DNA of 64,000 bases from Neodidymelliopsis sp. IMI 364377 (lineage: Eukaryota; Ascomycota; Dothideomycetes; Pleosporales; Didymellaceae), in assembly GCA_027946375.1 (NCBI GenBank), contig JAPEUT010000015.1, forward strand, positions 1-64,000, given 5' to 3'. Shown in pieces: positions 45,363 to 59,100 of the stretch (position 1 is its first letter; each line of letters starts with the position of its first letter). Position numbers and translations under genes: made by a program. Below the pieces are notes generated by a model. The model was given only the letters and a program-made list of their open reading frames with translations. It did no database searches and was not told the origin of the DNA.

Positions 45363-48128
45363 TTAGGCCTGGATGGCGCGTCCCAAAGCACCACCCGTGA
45401 ACTGCTGATTCCTGCCTCCCCTGGGGCCACCACCGCCTCCGCGGCCACCACGGCCACCGCCACGACCGCCGCGTCCACCGCGACCACCTTGTCGCTCGAA
45501 GGCGTGAGCTGTGCCTTGTGTCCTCTGCTCGAGCGTCTTCTCGTTGGACTCGATGAGGCCGGAGGCCTTGTCGCTCAGGCTGAGTGCCAGTGTCTGAAGA
45601 CGGCTCAACTCGACGCCCTTGCGGAAGATGACAGCGGAGTTGACTTGATCAAGCGCCGCGCCAAGCTCCTCGTGGGAAATCATCTTGGAGACGATGGCGG
45701 AGATCTTGCGCTCAGATAACTCAAACATATCAGCGAGAGTGGAGATGGCGAGTGTGTCGTAGTAGGGTGCGTATGTGAAGAGGTAGGTGCGCAGACCCTC
45801 TTCTTGGATCTGAGCGGAGAGCATGTCCTTGATCTGCTCCTGGTTGGCCATCAGCTCCCAGATCTTGATCGAGTTGATGAACTCTGCGGCCTTCTTCCAC
45901 TCGCCAGCGGACAGAGCCTTGGAGGCCTGCATGACATGGTCACGGGTGTTCTCAGGAGGGCCGGTGAAGATCTGGCGCTCATGGTACTCTAAGAGACGAC
46001 GGTAGGTCTTGCTGATGACACGCTTCCTCAGGTCGGGCGAGGAACCGAGCTGTGCGAGAAGAGGAATTTCAAGCAACATGGAGCAGGTCAGGTAGACACA
46101 CTCAAGCAGCTCGAGGTTGATGTGGAGGTGGAAAGGAAGCTGTCGCTGGCGCTCAAGACGTTCCTGCTCGGGCGAGATCTGAGAGTAGCGCTGCATCTGC
46201 AGACCCTGTGCGAGAAGCTCCTTCTGCCTGTTGCTGCCGCAGATCTCCTGGAGCGAAGTCTGGGCCTCGTAGACCAACCCGGCACGGAAGGCGCAAAGAC
46301 CAACTTGTACGAGCGAGCGGTTGAACAGGATCTGAGTGTTGACGTCAAAGTTGCTGATAGTCTCCTGCAAGTGAGACATGAGCATCATGTCACGAGCCTT
46401 ATAGTACTGGTCATGCAGAGCCAAGAAGTAGATCTGGCACAGCATGGCCCTCGCACGGATGATGCCCTCGCTGTGCTTGAATAGGTATGAGCAGAGAGTC
46501 TGGACAAGGGAGGATGTGTCGTTGGCGATGGCGCGGGGAGTAGTTGAGGAATCGAGGGTGGAGGGGATCGCCTCCCACGTCTTGGACTCGAGGATGGTGA
46601 CAACGGCGGAGGGCTGGCAATATTAGTGGCTGAAGAACACATTGTTCAGATTCCATGCATACCTTGAAGTAGACGTGCTCCAATCGGCGCATGACAACGC
46701 GGTTGACGGGGTCTTGTGGAAGGTCGAGGCCCTCCTTCTTCTGCAGGCTCTCGACGTAGATCAATGTGCGCACAAGCTGGGCGTACAACGCACTCTCGTC
46801 TGTGAGACGCTCAACATATTCGGCCGTGTGGGGGTCGATGTGCTGAAGAGAGCGAGTGAGCTCGTCGTCGAGCCTCTCGACAAAAGAGACAACGCTGCCG
46901 GGAATGCGGAAGATCTCGCCCTCGTTAATTGTGGGTGTCTTCTCGTCGTCCTCCCATTCCTCGGCGTTCTCGACAACAACAATCTCGTTGCTGGCCTCGA
47001 GAATCTGCAGGAGCTTGCCAAACTCTTGATCAGCCCTAGCAGTATGTCAGCTAAATACACTCAGTTTCCACGTATCGTCGGTACTCACAGCTTCCACTGG
47101 TCCTGGTGCATGTGGCTAGCGGTGCCGGATGTCAAGTCAAAGCGGGTGGAGATGAGCGTCAGGAGAACGCGAACTCTCTGGTAGTCGTTGACTGCAACAT
47201 CGAAGAGCTTCTCCATTGTGCGGATCTGCTCCAGCTTGTCTGTGTTCTTGCGTCCACGCTGCTCAACAATAGATCGCAACTGCTTGAGGATACCCTCTGC
47301 GGTGTACTGAACGGCCTTGCCGCCAGCACCAACAGTGACGAAGCCATCGTCGCCCGCGTCAATGACGGTCTCAGTGCCAAGCTGCGCAATCTTGCTCTTG
47401 TCCTTCTTCTTCTTCTCCTTGGGAGCCTGCTCAACAACCTCGACCTCCTTCATAAACTCCTCCTTGTTCTCCCTGTACTGGTCGATTTCTCGCTGGTAGT
47501 CGCGGTTGTGCTTCTTAACCTTCTGACGGATGGCGTTGAATCCACGCTGGTTGATGGCGTTCATCTTCTTAGGGGTAACCTTCTGCTTCTCGTGGGTCTC
47601 GAGGACGGCGGTCTCGAGGTCGGCGATGGCCTGAACGTACATCTTGGGGACCTTGCCATCGTTCTGCTTGATCAGGGTGGGAACCAGGCGGTTCAGCTTG
47701 TCGAACTCTGTACGCCCGCAACGTTAGCATTGTTCCATATGCCCCGCCACCATCTGCCGCAGCCTGTGTTTGCTGCCTTTCTTCCACCGAGAACACGTAC
47801 GGTCGGAGATGACAGCCCAATCGTTGATGCGCTGCGCGTTCTCGATCTGTCTGACAACGGCCTCGAGCTCGTCGAAGCGCTTGTCCTTGGCGCTCTTGAG
47901 CACCTTGCTCGCATCCTCATCATCGCTCTCGCTGTCGCTGCTGACGTCCTTCAGGAAACGGGCGGCACCGGTCTCGGAGCCGGAAGAGGAGTCGGAGTCG
48001 TCAGAGTCATCGTCGTCAGAATCGTTCTCGGAGCTTTCCTGTTCGGATGCTTCGTCGTTGGAGTAAAGCTCCTCCTCGCTGGACTCGTCCGAGGAGCTGT
48101 CGCTGGCGGCGAAAAAGCGAGACGACAT
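45363..48128 (-). CDS. NIP1: Eukaryotic translation initiation factor 3 subunit C (Nip1)
   Basis: Exons 48128-47801, 47707-47089, 47035-46663 and 46613-45363 give 856 aa, close to the usual fungal eIF3c length. The N-terminal ~90 residues are an acidic, Ser-rich tail beginning MSSRFFAASDSSSDESSEEE, which in yeast contacts eIF1/eIF5. The conserved body starts at RFDELEAVVRQIENAQRIND. The C-terminal PCI region contains YAPYYDTLAISTLADMFEL and SERKISAIVSKMISHEELG. The protein ends in a Gly/Arg-rich RGG tail. eIF3c is a scaffold of the cytoplasmic eIF3 complex that recruits mRNA to the 40S subunit. The strong codon bias of this gene generates long antisense open frames. Confidence 0.95.
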
Positions 48129-48970
48129 GGCTGCTGTACTCGAGAGTAGAGGTTGCCGGAGGTTCGAGGGGTATGGGTGGCGGGCGCCGTGGGTCGTGGT
48201 TGAGGCAGGTCGCGTCCTCGACTCACCAAATCGCTGTTGCCAAGACTACGGCCACAGTCAAAATTGTGTGGGCGGGGCAATTCGTAGGACCCACTTATGT
48301 TTGTTGCCCATGCAAACGACGCCTGATATGGTTCACCAACGCTACTCGCAACAAAACATCACCACTAATCAGACTTTTGACCAGGTTCTTTGAGGAAGTA
48401 TCTTTGATGAGCAGGCAATATCTGCTCAACATCGCAGCAAATTTATACGAACGCAGTAGAAGTACATATGCCGCCAGCACGCCAACCGCTGCCCCATCGC
48501 TATGTGCAACTACGAAAGACAAAGAAGGGACCTGTCACGTCTCTGTATCAAGACACAACGCTTGAAATATTGTGGGCCATCCAACAGTCTGTCAGCTTAC
48601 CCCCTTAGCAACGTCACCTGAGCTTTTGAGTCAATCTGGCTTGCCCAGTCACACGTGCTGCGTGCCTTGCGTACTAAGAACAATTGTCCTGGGCCTAACA
48701 TACTGTGATGCCTGCTGTGCATGGCCAGAACGCGGGTTGATGATGCGGAGTGTAAAGTAAATAGTGGCAACAGCCATCGAGGTTTTCTTTCTTAGGCCTG
48801 CGATTACGACACTGCCGACTCAACTGGATGGTGAGTGCTCATCGTGTTGAGTCAGCCTTAAGTAAAGTGTAGGTTCGAAGCTAGAGGCTCTCTTGGTTGC
48901 GTCGCATGTTACTCGCCAGTTCGGAGTCACACCTCGGCGCAGTAAGACGTTAATCTCAACGCTATTCCTG
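48129..48970. other. Intergenic region
   Basis: This contains the eIF3c promoter on one side and the 3' flank of YAK1 on the other. No gene is supported. Confidence 0.45.
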
Positions 48971-51950
48971 TCATTGCCAGTGAGGTTGTTGCATGAATCC
49001 TTCTTCCAGTGTTCGATCTTCCAAATTGCGAACAAAGTTGTGGCCTCGTTGGGAATTGCCAGTGCGAGAGCCTCGGCTTCTTGCGCTGCTTGCACTCTCT
49101 GGAGCGCCATCAGGAGGTGGTGGGTAATACGCAGGTGATGGCTGCAGTCGGACTGGTGCATTGGGGTCCAGGTGACTCATTACTCTTTGCAGAGCCGGAG
49201 GGATACCAGAGGGATTTGCCTGTTGCTGATCCATCGTAGAGGCGCGTTGCCGCCCAGCACGCGTTGTTGCCTGTGCATACAAGTTCTGTGGTTGGGCGTA
49301 CTGCCGGGGCTGCTGTGGTTGCATTGCACTCATCTGTTGACCGTATGGTGCTGCCTGCGCCGGGTATGGTGGAGGAGCACCCTGGTGGTTTGGCGCATAC
49401 ATGTTGTTGTACGGATTTGGCTGAGCGTGTGGGTTCTGCGCAGCGTACTGGTTCATCTGCATATTTGCGTACGCAGCGTTTTGAGCTGCTTGAGCTTGTT
49501 GTGCAGCAAGAGCTTGCTGCTGTTGCTGGGCACGCTGCTTAGCCATTCCCTCAAAGCGCTGTTGCTCTTGTACGCCGGGCGCAGGGGAGCGGCTCGAGCT
49601 AGACTTCAAAGTCATCGGTGGCACGAAGGGGCCAGTGAACTTTGCTTGCGTGATGAAAGGGTGAAGCTTCGCCTGAGCAGGTGTCCATCGTTCAAGAGGA
49701 TTCAGGTTGAGAAGCCCTTGCGCGAAATCAATGAAGGCGGCTCGGTTGGCCATTTCTGTACCAAATTAGCGACTGTATGCTTCCTCTCCGCATTGTCACC
49801 TACCTCGTTCGATCTCGTTCGGCTTCATGTTCTTTCTCGGCATAGGATAGTTTCTAATAATGTCTGGCAACGTAGTAGCGGAAAAGTACTTCTTGCTGGG
49901 CTGCTCTTTCGTGCCGTGCTCGCGAGAGTACTGCTCCATGGACTTGAGCCTGTAGTTCTTACGTCCATACTCATCCTGGCTCTTCTCGAAGAATTCGCCA
50001 GACTGCTTGCCCATCTCCAACATCCACTGTGGTGCAAGTCCGAGCATTTCTGTGATCCTCGAGACCTGGTTGTACTCAGAAGAACCTGGGAACAAGGGCA
50101 GACCAAGGAAGAGCTCCACAACAATGCAGCCCAAGGACCACATATCAATCGCCGCAGAGTATGGTAGACCCAACAGAACCTCCGGTGACCGGTAGAATCG
50201 TGACTGGATGTATGTGTAGACGGTTTGTCGCTCGTCGCATGCGGATCCGAAATCGATGATCTTGATGATTGGGCTTTCGAGACTGAACAAAGTTAGTCTC
50301 GCCCATTGGTAGTGTAGATGCCGGTACTTACTTCTTCAAAAGAATGTTCTCCGGCTTCAGATCACAATGTATCAGTTTCGCCTTGCCCAGCAATGCGAGA
50401 CCGTTGATAAGCTGTTGCGCAAAGACACGGACGAGGGTCGTTGACAGTCCACGGAACTGATTCTGCTTGATCAACTCATAAAGGTTGACGCTCAGCAGTT
50501 CGAACACCAAGCACAAGTGCTGCCTGTGAATAAAGGTGTCCTTCAGTCTCAACAGGTGGTGGTCGTCGTTCTTGTCCATCTGCTTGTTCAACTTGGTATG
50601 TGTTAGCACAGTGTACTGCATCGAGAAATGAGGTAGCAGCATACCAGATCGAGCACCGACACTTCCATCATACTCTGGTTGAAGTACGCAGTCCGGTTCT
50701 TGATAACCTTCACTGCCACGACTTCTTGAGTCTTCAAGTTTTGGCACTTGACGACCTGACCGAATGTTCCCTGACCAAGCACGTCTAAAATGAGGTAACG
50801 GTTCTTGTGCCCTGACTCCTCGGATCCCAGGATGTCATTGACGTAGAGGATGTAATCGCTGTCTTCATTGTCGTATCCGTCATTCTTGACACCCTTGCTC
50901 GGCTTGGTGAGGACTCGACGCGGGTTACGAGTAGCCTGGTAGTTGAAGCCGTTATTGCACAGCTTGTAGGTCGTAGGTAGGTGGCATGTGAGCGCTTGCA
51001 GGGGCTGTTTGAGCACGCTGTCAGTACCAATCCTCGAGGGGCTTGGACTTTACTTACGCTGATGAAGCCGCCCTCTGGGTTTGCGCGACGGAACGGAGGC
51101 TGGGTGTTGATCTTGGGCTGCAAGTCGGCTGTGTTTGCGCACTTCTCGAACTGGGGCACGGGCCCGCGCCCTATCGAGGGTAATTGCGGGGTGTTTGGGT
51201 TCGTTGCTGCCCGCGGCGACCTTTGGTCTCTGTTGTAGACGGCGTTCAATTGCGCGGTCGCTGACTGCGGGTAGAAGCTCTCAGGGCTCATGTTGGACTG
51301 GATGGGCGGTAACTGGGGTGCGTGTGGCCGTGATGCTACACAAGTGCTCATTAGCGTGCTGGCGCTTACAACATGGATCGGCGCGTGGGGCGCAACATAC
51401 ACGGAGGGGAGTAGTAGCTGTTCGGCGGCGACATGTAGGGGTTGTTGAGCGTGTTGCGCGTGGGACTCGCCCGGTTGCTCTGGCTTTGGGCCTGCGGGGT
51501 GAAGCTGGTGTAGTTCTGACCACCTTGCTGGGTGCCGCCAGGGTAGGGCGACGTGGGCGACATGTTCATGGGCGAGTAGCGGCGGGCGGCGGCGCTCTCC
51601 TCCTGCTGCAGGAACTGCTGCGAGTGGCGGTGCTGGTGGTTCGGGCGCTGGGTGTTGTACTTGGGCTTGTAGGGGTCGGCGTCCTCCATCTTGACGTCGC
51701 CGTCGGTGTCGTTGAAGTCGGGCCCGCGGCTGCTGGGCTGGGTGGGCTGGGCTGGCTGCGTGGGCGTCTGCAGGGCAATGGTGCTGGAGCGCGAGGGCGC
51801 CGTGGGCGATGCGTACGGGTCCTGCTTGAGCGGCGCAGGCACGCTGGCGTCTCGTTGCGTGTGCTGCGAGGGGGTCGTGTTATGTGGAGCATACCGCGGC
51901 TGGCGGCTGGCGCCCGGCGCTTCGGAGTAGGCAGTCCACTGCTGATCCAT
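48971..51950 (-). CDS. YAK1: DYRK-family dual-specificity protein kinase Yak1
   Basis: Exons 51950-51401, 51335-51058, 51004-50645, 50591-50332, 50282-49804 and 49755-48971 give 903 aa. Residues 1-275 are Pro/Gln/Ser-rich. The Yak1 entry block GGFISPLQALTCHLPTTY leads into the kinase domain (~346-650). Key residues are the glycine loop LGQGTFGQVV, catalytic lysine 375 (VAVKVIK), the DYRK-type HCDLKPEN with Asp473, and the self-activating YTY motif at 505-507 (VYTYIQSRFYRSPE). The C-terminal ~250 residues are Gln/Pro-rich. In yeast Yak1 acts downstream of PKA and TORC1 to restrain growth under glucose limitation. The exon 2-3 acceptor (51005) was chosen because it alone gives the conserved ISPLQAL join. 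Confidence 0.93.
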
Positions 51951-53066
51951 GGCGCGGGTCGAGTGCGTGTCGGACGGGTATAGGTGGTGCGAGGTGCGAG
52001 GTGCGAGTGCGAGGTGCGCGTGCGAGGTGCGAGCGAGTCGCAGGAGGGAGGCAGCCGCTTCAGCTGTGACGCAGTCAATTCGACCGTTGCATGCCGAATT
52101 GCGATGCAGTTGCGCGGTACGGACAGCTACTCCAGAGGGCACTGCGCTGCAGCGCGGACCACAAGAATGCGAGCACCGGCAGCCGAGCGAGCGGGCGCGC
52201 AGGTGTGGGATTCGATGCGGGCCTGGCTATCTGGCGATGAGTGCACGTCTCTCAGCGGGGGGCTGTTGACGTGCGAGCCACGAGCCACGAGGCGTACTGG
52301 GGGCAGCGACAGCGGCAGCGTCTCGCGATTGCGGCAGCAAGGGGCGGGCGCGACAGATGCGGCGGCAGACGCGGGCAAGGCGAGCAGGAGCAGTGAGAAC
52401 GGTGCAAAAGGATAGGTCTTGGGTCAGCGTGGAGGTTGGGTTCGTCAACTTTGGCTCGCTGGGCTGCGCTTTCGTGTGATTGGGCCTAGTCGGATTGACG
52501 CAGCTCTCTCCACACATGAACGCATCCCTGCTGCTGTTTCACGCTCAACATACGCATTCCACGCCTCAGCTGTTCGCCTGAGACGCGAATTATGGCACCG
52601 CACACCTTTGCCATTGGGCAGTGAGAGCATCGCCCGGCTGTGCTTGCCGACGGTCGAGTGCTTGTTTGGGCTGGCTGCGCGGTCACTGAGCCGTCTACCC
52701 ATGGTTTGCGTTAGCTGTCTAAGCGCAGACGGGGAAAGGGTGATCGTAGCTGCGAAATGAGCCCTCCGAATGTCTGCTCACCACCCTGACATTACCACAT
52801 ACATTCATGTTGATACGGATCGCGCAGTGACAGGTTCATTGGCGACACTGCAAAAGATACGAAGGCGATGACGTACAGGTGCATGCCATCTGCACGGCTT
52901 GGTCAATCACATGAATCTGCTTTTCACAAGTTGATGCATAATATTTCGATTGCTGCAAAACACAATCGCTGTAGTCATGCTGCAAGCTACATGCACGCAG
53001 AACCGTGTCTAGAAAGAAAGTGCCACACCCAAGACGCTGCGAACCACATACCACACTCCAACTACT
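51951..53066. other. Intergenic with GC-rich YAK1 leader repeats
   Basis: No gene is seen. GAGGTGCGAG-type units repeat at about 51985-52035, directly upstream of the YAK1 start; they are probably leader or promoter. The part nearer 53066 is the 3' flank of sidA. Confidence 0.45.
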
Positions 53067-54767
53067 CTAGAGCTTGGGGGCCTGGAAGCCACCAAGCACA
53101 TCGGTGCTGTCCCACTTCGCCGGCTTTTCGAAAATAGCTCTGACCATCTCTCCACCACGGCTGGCGAGCACAGACAGCAGGGTATCGCTCAACTAGACAA
53201 TCATTAGCATCTTGTACAACAAAGCTGAAGAGATGGGGGGACCACTTACACCATGCGTCGTCTCACAGCAGCCCTGAAGCCATACACCTGCGTCCTCGCT
53301 GACTGCCTTGTCCACAAAGTTGACCCTGTAGTCCCTCTGCACCGTCCACTTTGCGTCTGCAAGGTCGCCACCAGGCATCAGATGCCTAGCGTCTTTGAGC
53401 AATGTCTCGTGGAGGTTCCTCAGATACCCTGTCGCTACGAACACAGCATCGACATCCAAAACCTGCTTCTCCTCTGGCGCACCAGGAACCTCGGAGAAGT
53501 ATAGCGGCGACTGGTCCCGGATGTGCAGACGGACGCCGTCCTTGACAACAGGGCTATCCTCAACCTCCATGACGCGGCGGTACGGCAAGATGTTGTGAGG
53601 CCATTGTGCTTCTGCTTCGCGCGAGTTGCCGTACTTTATCCGCTGCAGATACAGCGTCTCGTAGATGTGTTCGAGAAGATTGATGCGCACAACACCATAG
53701 TTTGTGCCTTTGTCTTCGGTAAGGGTTGCCGCGCGGAGGACAGGGTCGCGGTTGTAAGTAACGTCGGTACGGGAGGGGTTAAAGATTTCGTTGACGCTAG
53801 GTGATGTTAGCAGTTACTTTAATAGGTATATTGGAGCCCAAGAGACTTACAAAGGCGAGTCGTCGCTGGGTCGCAGCGCACCGCCCTTAATCAAAAGACG
53901 TGTCTCCGAGTTGGGATAATTTGCGTGGATGAAGTCGAAAATCTCCGCTGCGCTCTGGCCGTTTCCAACCACTGCAACCCTGTAGGGTGCTTGGTGGTCC
54001 TTGAGGATCTGCTTCGAGATGTAGGAAAACTTCGAAGAGTGGACAATCTTAGGGTGATCCTGAGGGAACGGCGCGGTGATGTTGGGCCTTCCGCCTGCAG
54101 CAATGACTACGTGCTTCGTTCTCCGTGTCTCGATGCGACCAGTCAAGTTGTTGCGCGAAACAACCTCGAAGGTGGTGATGTCGCCATTGGCAGACTTCTG
54201 AGGGTTGACCTTGATGACCTCCTGGGAGTACGAAACGACCTCTTCAAACCAACTTGCGCACCATCTCATGTAGTCCTCGTACTCGACGCGTGCAGGCAGA
54301 AATGTGTTTAGATTGGCAAACTCGACCAGGCGATCCTTCTGGTGCAAGTAGTTGATGAACGTAAACTCGCTACGAGGATTCCTCATAGTTGCCATGTCCT
54401 TCATGAATGTGATTTGCATCTTTGCGCCGGGCAAAAGCATGCCTGCATGCCATGCGAACTGTGGCTGTTTCTCCAAGAAAGCAACCTTGGGTGGTCTGCT
54501 CTGCAGGCCTGGGACGTCTGAAAGCGAAGGATCCGTCCCTTCCAACGCATCGTGAATCGCAACACCGATAGCCAAAGATGCAGGGCCAAATCCGACGCAG
54601 ATCAAATCGTGTAGCTCGTCTTCTGGGGTATATCGCAGGTTCGATCGATTTTCGAATGCGGGGAAGTCGCTCTCCTCAAGACCATTAGTGAAGCCACCGA
54701 AAGCTTTCTGAGCAGCCGGTGTTGGGTTGCCAGACATGCTGGGCGAGATTTCGACGTGAGGGCTCAT
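53067..54767 (-). CDS. sidA: L-ornithine N5-monooxygenase, siderophore biosynthesis (SidA)
   Basis: Exons 54767-53851, 53796-53250 and 53192-53067 give 529 aa. The FAD site is CVGFGPASLAIG (residues ~57-68), the NADPH site VAVVGNGQSAAEI (~264-276) and the N-hydroxylase FATGY motif appears as DAVFVATGYLRNLH (~422-435). Together they identify the ornithine hydroxylase family rather than generic flavin monooxygenases. SidA makes N5-hydroxy-L-ornithine, the first committed step of all hydroxamate siderophores, using O2 and NADPH. It shares a minus-strand tandem arrangement with the transporter at 56188-60401 and lies near the NRPS at 61836. Its upstream region contains two exact SreA-type sites, which predicts iron repression. 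Confidence 0.95.
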
Positions 54768-55420
54768 AATTTATGGCAATAGTAAGTACAGGGTTTCAAT
54801 AAACCGAAAAAACTCTAAAAACAAGTTAGTGAAATGTCTCCAGCAACCTGCAAATTTCCTTCAGTGGAATCAAAAAACAGAACTATGGCGGATTTTGTCT
54901 CCTTCACTACGAAATATTATATCGTCGCCTTGCGGCGCATAGGCGGAGTAATACCCTCGAGGGAACTGGCTGCCCGTATATAGTGGCCCGCCATCACGCT
55001 CGTGGATGTCGAATGACGTCTACACTACATTTGGGGAAGGCGCGACGAGGCGAGAGGGAACATGTGAAATACTACTCACCCACAAGAACCACTGATAGAG
55101 GAAGGGAGTAGCAACCTCTGGTACGACCGATGGACTGACAGCTCGTGGACACCACCGTCTCTAAATTAATTCGGAAATGTCGACAGCATCCACTATTTCT
55201 GTACCTGCACCAAGAGGACACCAAGCTCCGCTCTTGCGTCTGAGGAACCCATGTCGATGGAGGAGCCTGCAACGCTCGTGAGAGGATGGTTCGATACTCG
55301 CTCGTAATTAGACCCTTGCGGTCCGTCTAAGATGGCGTATGCAATCCACCTTTGCGAATCGAGGACAGGCATCACAGCTCCAAGGTGGGATCGTCCATCT
55401 AATCAGATGCTTCATTCCAG

Positions 55421-55429
55421 ATCTGATAA
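55421..55429 (+). promoter_or_regulatory. SreA-type GATA site (ATCTGATAA)
   Basis: This is an exact match to ATCWGATAA, the consensus reported for iron-responsive GATA repressors of siderophore genes. It lies about 655 bp upstream of the sidA start codon. Confidence 0.7.
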
Positions 55430-55601
55430 GAGCGCCGGAGGGACGACCGCCAGAAAGCGGCTGGACGCTGGCATGAGCGGTCATGGCGCAGGCAAAATTT
55501 TTTAAAGGTCCCCGCAACGCTTGTCCTGAACTGCCTGGCCTGTTGCACCGGTTGCTGCGTCACCCGTGGGATGACGGACGTGTGGCAGCTTGGCGGGGAA
55601 G

Positions 55602-55610
55602 TTATCTGAT
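55602..55610 (-). promoter_or_regulatory. SreA-type GATA site (ATCAGATAA)
   Basis: On plus this reads TTATCTGAT, an exact ATCWGATAA on minus. It lies about 835 bp upstream of sidA and 180 bp from the other site. Confidence 0.7.
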
Positions 55611-56187
55611 TTGTTTCATCTAATCTGATGAAATCTCTGCTGAGCTTGAGCCGGAAATCGGAGTGGGCTCGGTCTTTCTGCATGCTGCAACACCAAAAAC
55701 TTAGGCAAGCAGGGTTCTGCCCGCCCAGAGTGCAAGTTTGGTCATTGCGCCGCAGCTGCAGATCACTTGCACACACATCATCCTAGCCAATGATGATGCA
55801 TACTGTGACGAGAGAGGCGTTAGTGCGTGTCGCTCTCCGTTCTTTTTACGGTACTCCACAAAGTGTGACTTTGCGATTTGACAAGCTGATCGGGTTGAAG
55901 CGGGTTGTAGAGTTGCTCGGACATGATTGATACCAAACGTCTTTTTCCTTGCTTGTCCCGTGGTCTTTTGTGCGTAATTGAAACTGTTATCCAGTATTAT
56001 GAGTTTTTGTATTGCGCTATAGTGTACAAAACGTCCGATTTGCTGGACATACAACTTCTTCTACTATACAAAGAGTAAAGGTGACCAAAACTGCAAGGCA
56101 ACCGAGATACCGAGTCGGCTGAGCTATGGTACAAAGAGCACTTAAAGGACGGAAGGAAAATGCAAAATCAAATACTGCGGCCAGATT

Positions 56188-59100
56188 TTAGTCCAACTCT
56201 TGTGCGGCGACCATACCGGCGTATATGCCGCCTTCTGCGACCAGCTCTTCGTGTTGGCCTTGTTCTACTATTCTTCCAGCATCAAATACAAAGATCTTGT
56301 CCGCGTGCTGAACACTTGCAAGCCTGTGTGCTATCATGATCGTGGTCCGACCCTTCGACGCCGCTGCGATAGTTCTTCGAATCTCCCTCTCCGTGTTTGC
56401 GTCTAGCTGAGAAGTGGCCTCGTCAAGCAAGAGAATCTCTGGATCTCTTAAGAGCGCGCGTGCGATAGCCAGCCTCTGTCGTTGACCGCCGGACAGTTTC
56501 GAGCCATGTGTGCCAACTTCAGTACTATAACCTTCGGGGAGACTCATGATGAAATCGTGGAGTTCACACTTCTGAGCAACGCTCACAATGTCCTCGTCGG
56601 TAATGTCAGCGCCAGGCCGTCTGCCAAGTCCAATATTGAATTTGACGCTTCCTGGGAACAGATCAGGCTCTTGTTCCTATGGTAGTTTGTTAGTAGCTTT
56701 CAACGCAAGGCCACACGTCGCGAGCATGATATTGTGCGACACCAAGCATGCCTTGAAGGGCAACCGGAAGAACTTACCACTAACGCAAGCCGCGCTCGGT
56801 GAGTTTGTACTGGCTCGTTGCGGATGTCTCGCCCGTCGAGGAAGACACTCCCTGAGCTGGGGTCGAAAAACCTCTCGATTAGATGAATAGTGCTTGACTT
56901 GCCTGCACCTGATCGCCCAACGAATGCTACATACTCGCCGTGTCGGATTTGGAAGGAGACGTTGTTTAGTGCAGGTACATCTGGCCGAGTCTCATAGTGC
57001 AAGCTGACGCCACGAAACTCAAGCTCTCCTCGCACACCGAACGTTCCGTAACTGGCTGACGGTCCTGAAAGCAGAGAGTCCGTGTTTACAGTGCTACCGT
57101 TAGACTGCTCTTCCGAGAGGGTCTCGTTCGTCAGGATCGTTGGTTGCTCATCGTGTAATGCGAAAACACTCTGAGCAGCTGTCTTGGCTCGAGTCACTTC
57201 AGGCGCTAGACTGAACAACTGTCCCGCGGCTTGAGCAGAGAAGAGCAGTGCGGGCAACACGATGAAGAAATCCTTCTGGCTATAGTTGCCGTTACGCACT
57301 TGCTTGGATCCCCTATAAATCAACGTTAACAATCACCCAGCATTATCTTGAAATCAAAGCACTTACCACCAGTATGCTAGAGAATAGACGTAGTATGAAA
57401 CTGAGAGCGAGAACGCGAGAAGAACATTACCCAGCATACTGAATCTCAAATGGGCCTCGTATGGCCCGCGAATAGCCTCCTGGTAGGAATCGAGAAAATG
57501 ATCCTCGAGACCAAAAGCTGCGACAATCTGCATAGAAGACATCGCCTCAGAAGCGAGCGCTGCGGCTTCGTTGTATGCGTTCTGGTGGTGCTCTTCTGCT
57601 AGTGCCAAGATACGGAGACGTACGTAGCCGGCGAAGATCATGACAGGAACAGCTGCAAGGAGAACAATTGCGATCCTCCATGCCACCAAATGAGCCATAA
57701 TCGTTCCTCCAACAACGGAGGTTGTGATCGAAAAGATTGTTCCTAGGATGACGCCCGAAAGCCCACTGATCGAGCCACTATCCATGTTGAGCTTGGACAT
57801 AAGTGCGTGGTGTGAGTGTCCTGGCTTCGAGAACCAAGAAATATCCTGCTTCAGAATCGTACGGAAGGAAATGTCGCGTACCCGAAGAACAAGGTTTTCC
57901 GATACCAACCCAAAGGCAGCACCGCCGGCTGCATGAGAGATCAACGCTACCAAAGATAAGAGAAAGAATAACAGACAAAAGTAGGAAACTTTCGAAGTCA
58001 GTTCACCTGTCTCCGAGGTATTGTTGAGAAGCTCGACAAGATTGCCGAAGATAAACGCTTCACCAATGGTAACTCCTCCGCTCATGATTGATGCAAGAAG
58101 ACCAACACCAATAGCAGGCATTTCATGCCAACTCAGAGACACACATCTACCTATGAGCTCGAATGAACTCTTGCTTGGTTTCTCTGAAACGATCGTTGTG
58201 GTCTCCGACGAGGAGTCGTTCGTGACTGTACCAACGTGATTGTGCTCTTTCTGGAACGTACGAGGACTAGAGTAGACCGAAGAAGCAACAGAGGACAACC
58301 CTTTCTTCTCAAATTGCTGGGCTTGGATTAGTTCAGCGTATACGCCGTTGGCTTTTATCAGGGTTTCGTGCTTCCCATCTTCGGCTATCACGCCGTCCTT
58401 TAGCACAACAATGCGATCAGCGTCTCTGACCGTTGCAAGTCTGTGTGCTATTATGATTGTTGTTCGACCGGCTGCCGCTGAAGATCTCCTCAAGTTCTCT
58501 AGTACGATTGCCTCGCTTGTTGCATCCATAGCGCTCGTGAACTCATCAAGTAAAAGAACAGATGGGCGGCCCACCAGCGCCCTAGCAAGTGTGATACGTT
58601 GCTTCTGTCCCCCAGAGAGCTGTGAGTGGGGGCCTGCACAAATCTTAGTATGTATGCCATCGGGAAGGCGATCCAAAAATTCGCAATGGGCTTCGTGAGC
58701 TGCAGCCACGCATCTGGAATATGCTTCGTCCTCGGAAATCCTTTCACCCTGAGGTAAACCATGTTTGATGTTCTCGTATATAGTACCGGTAAATAAGATC
58801 GGGTTCTGCGTGACAAGGGCAATGTGTGATCGTAAACTGCGAATGTTGAAGGATTTGATATCTTCATCGCCAATGGTGATCATACCAACAGCAGGATCAT
58901 AGAGTCGAAGAAGCAATGATGTGATCGTAGATTTTCCCGATCCAGAAGGACCCACGAGCCCAGTGACTTTCCCGGGCGCAATGCTCAGATCGAGTGTGTC
59001 CAGGATTTTGACAGTTGGCCTGGCAGGGTAGACAAAAGAGACAGCGGAGAATTTAATGTCTTTGGCGAAGTGGCCTTTGCTGGCTTGCTGACCATCGACG

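Larger units (their letters stand above)
54768..56187. other. sidA upstream region with SreA-type sites
   Basis: About 1.4 kb lie between sidA and the 3' end of the ABC transporter gene. No gene is seen. Exact ATCWGATAA matches occur at 55421-55429 and 55602-55610 (reverse), with near matches (AATCAGATG, AATCTGATG) around 55401 and 55623. Confidence 0.6.

Noticed and set aside
47106..48149. 347-codon open frame on plus, antisense to eIF3c
   Set aside because: Its Leu/Val-rich sequence is what the complement of a codon-biased acidic, Lys-rich gene gives. The minus strand carries the clear eIF3c gene with proper introns.
49172..50167. 331-codon open frame on plus across YAK1
   Set aside because: It is antisense to conserved kinase exons, crosses their introns and has no domain.
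51135..51983. 282-codon Gly/Val/Arg-rich frame on plus
   Set aside because: It is the complement of the Pro/Gln/Ser-rich YAK1 N-terminus.
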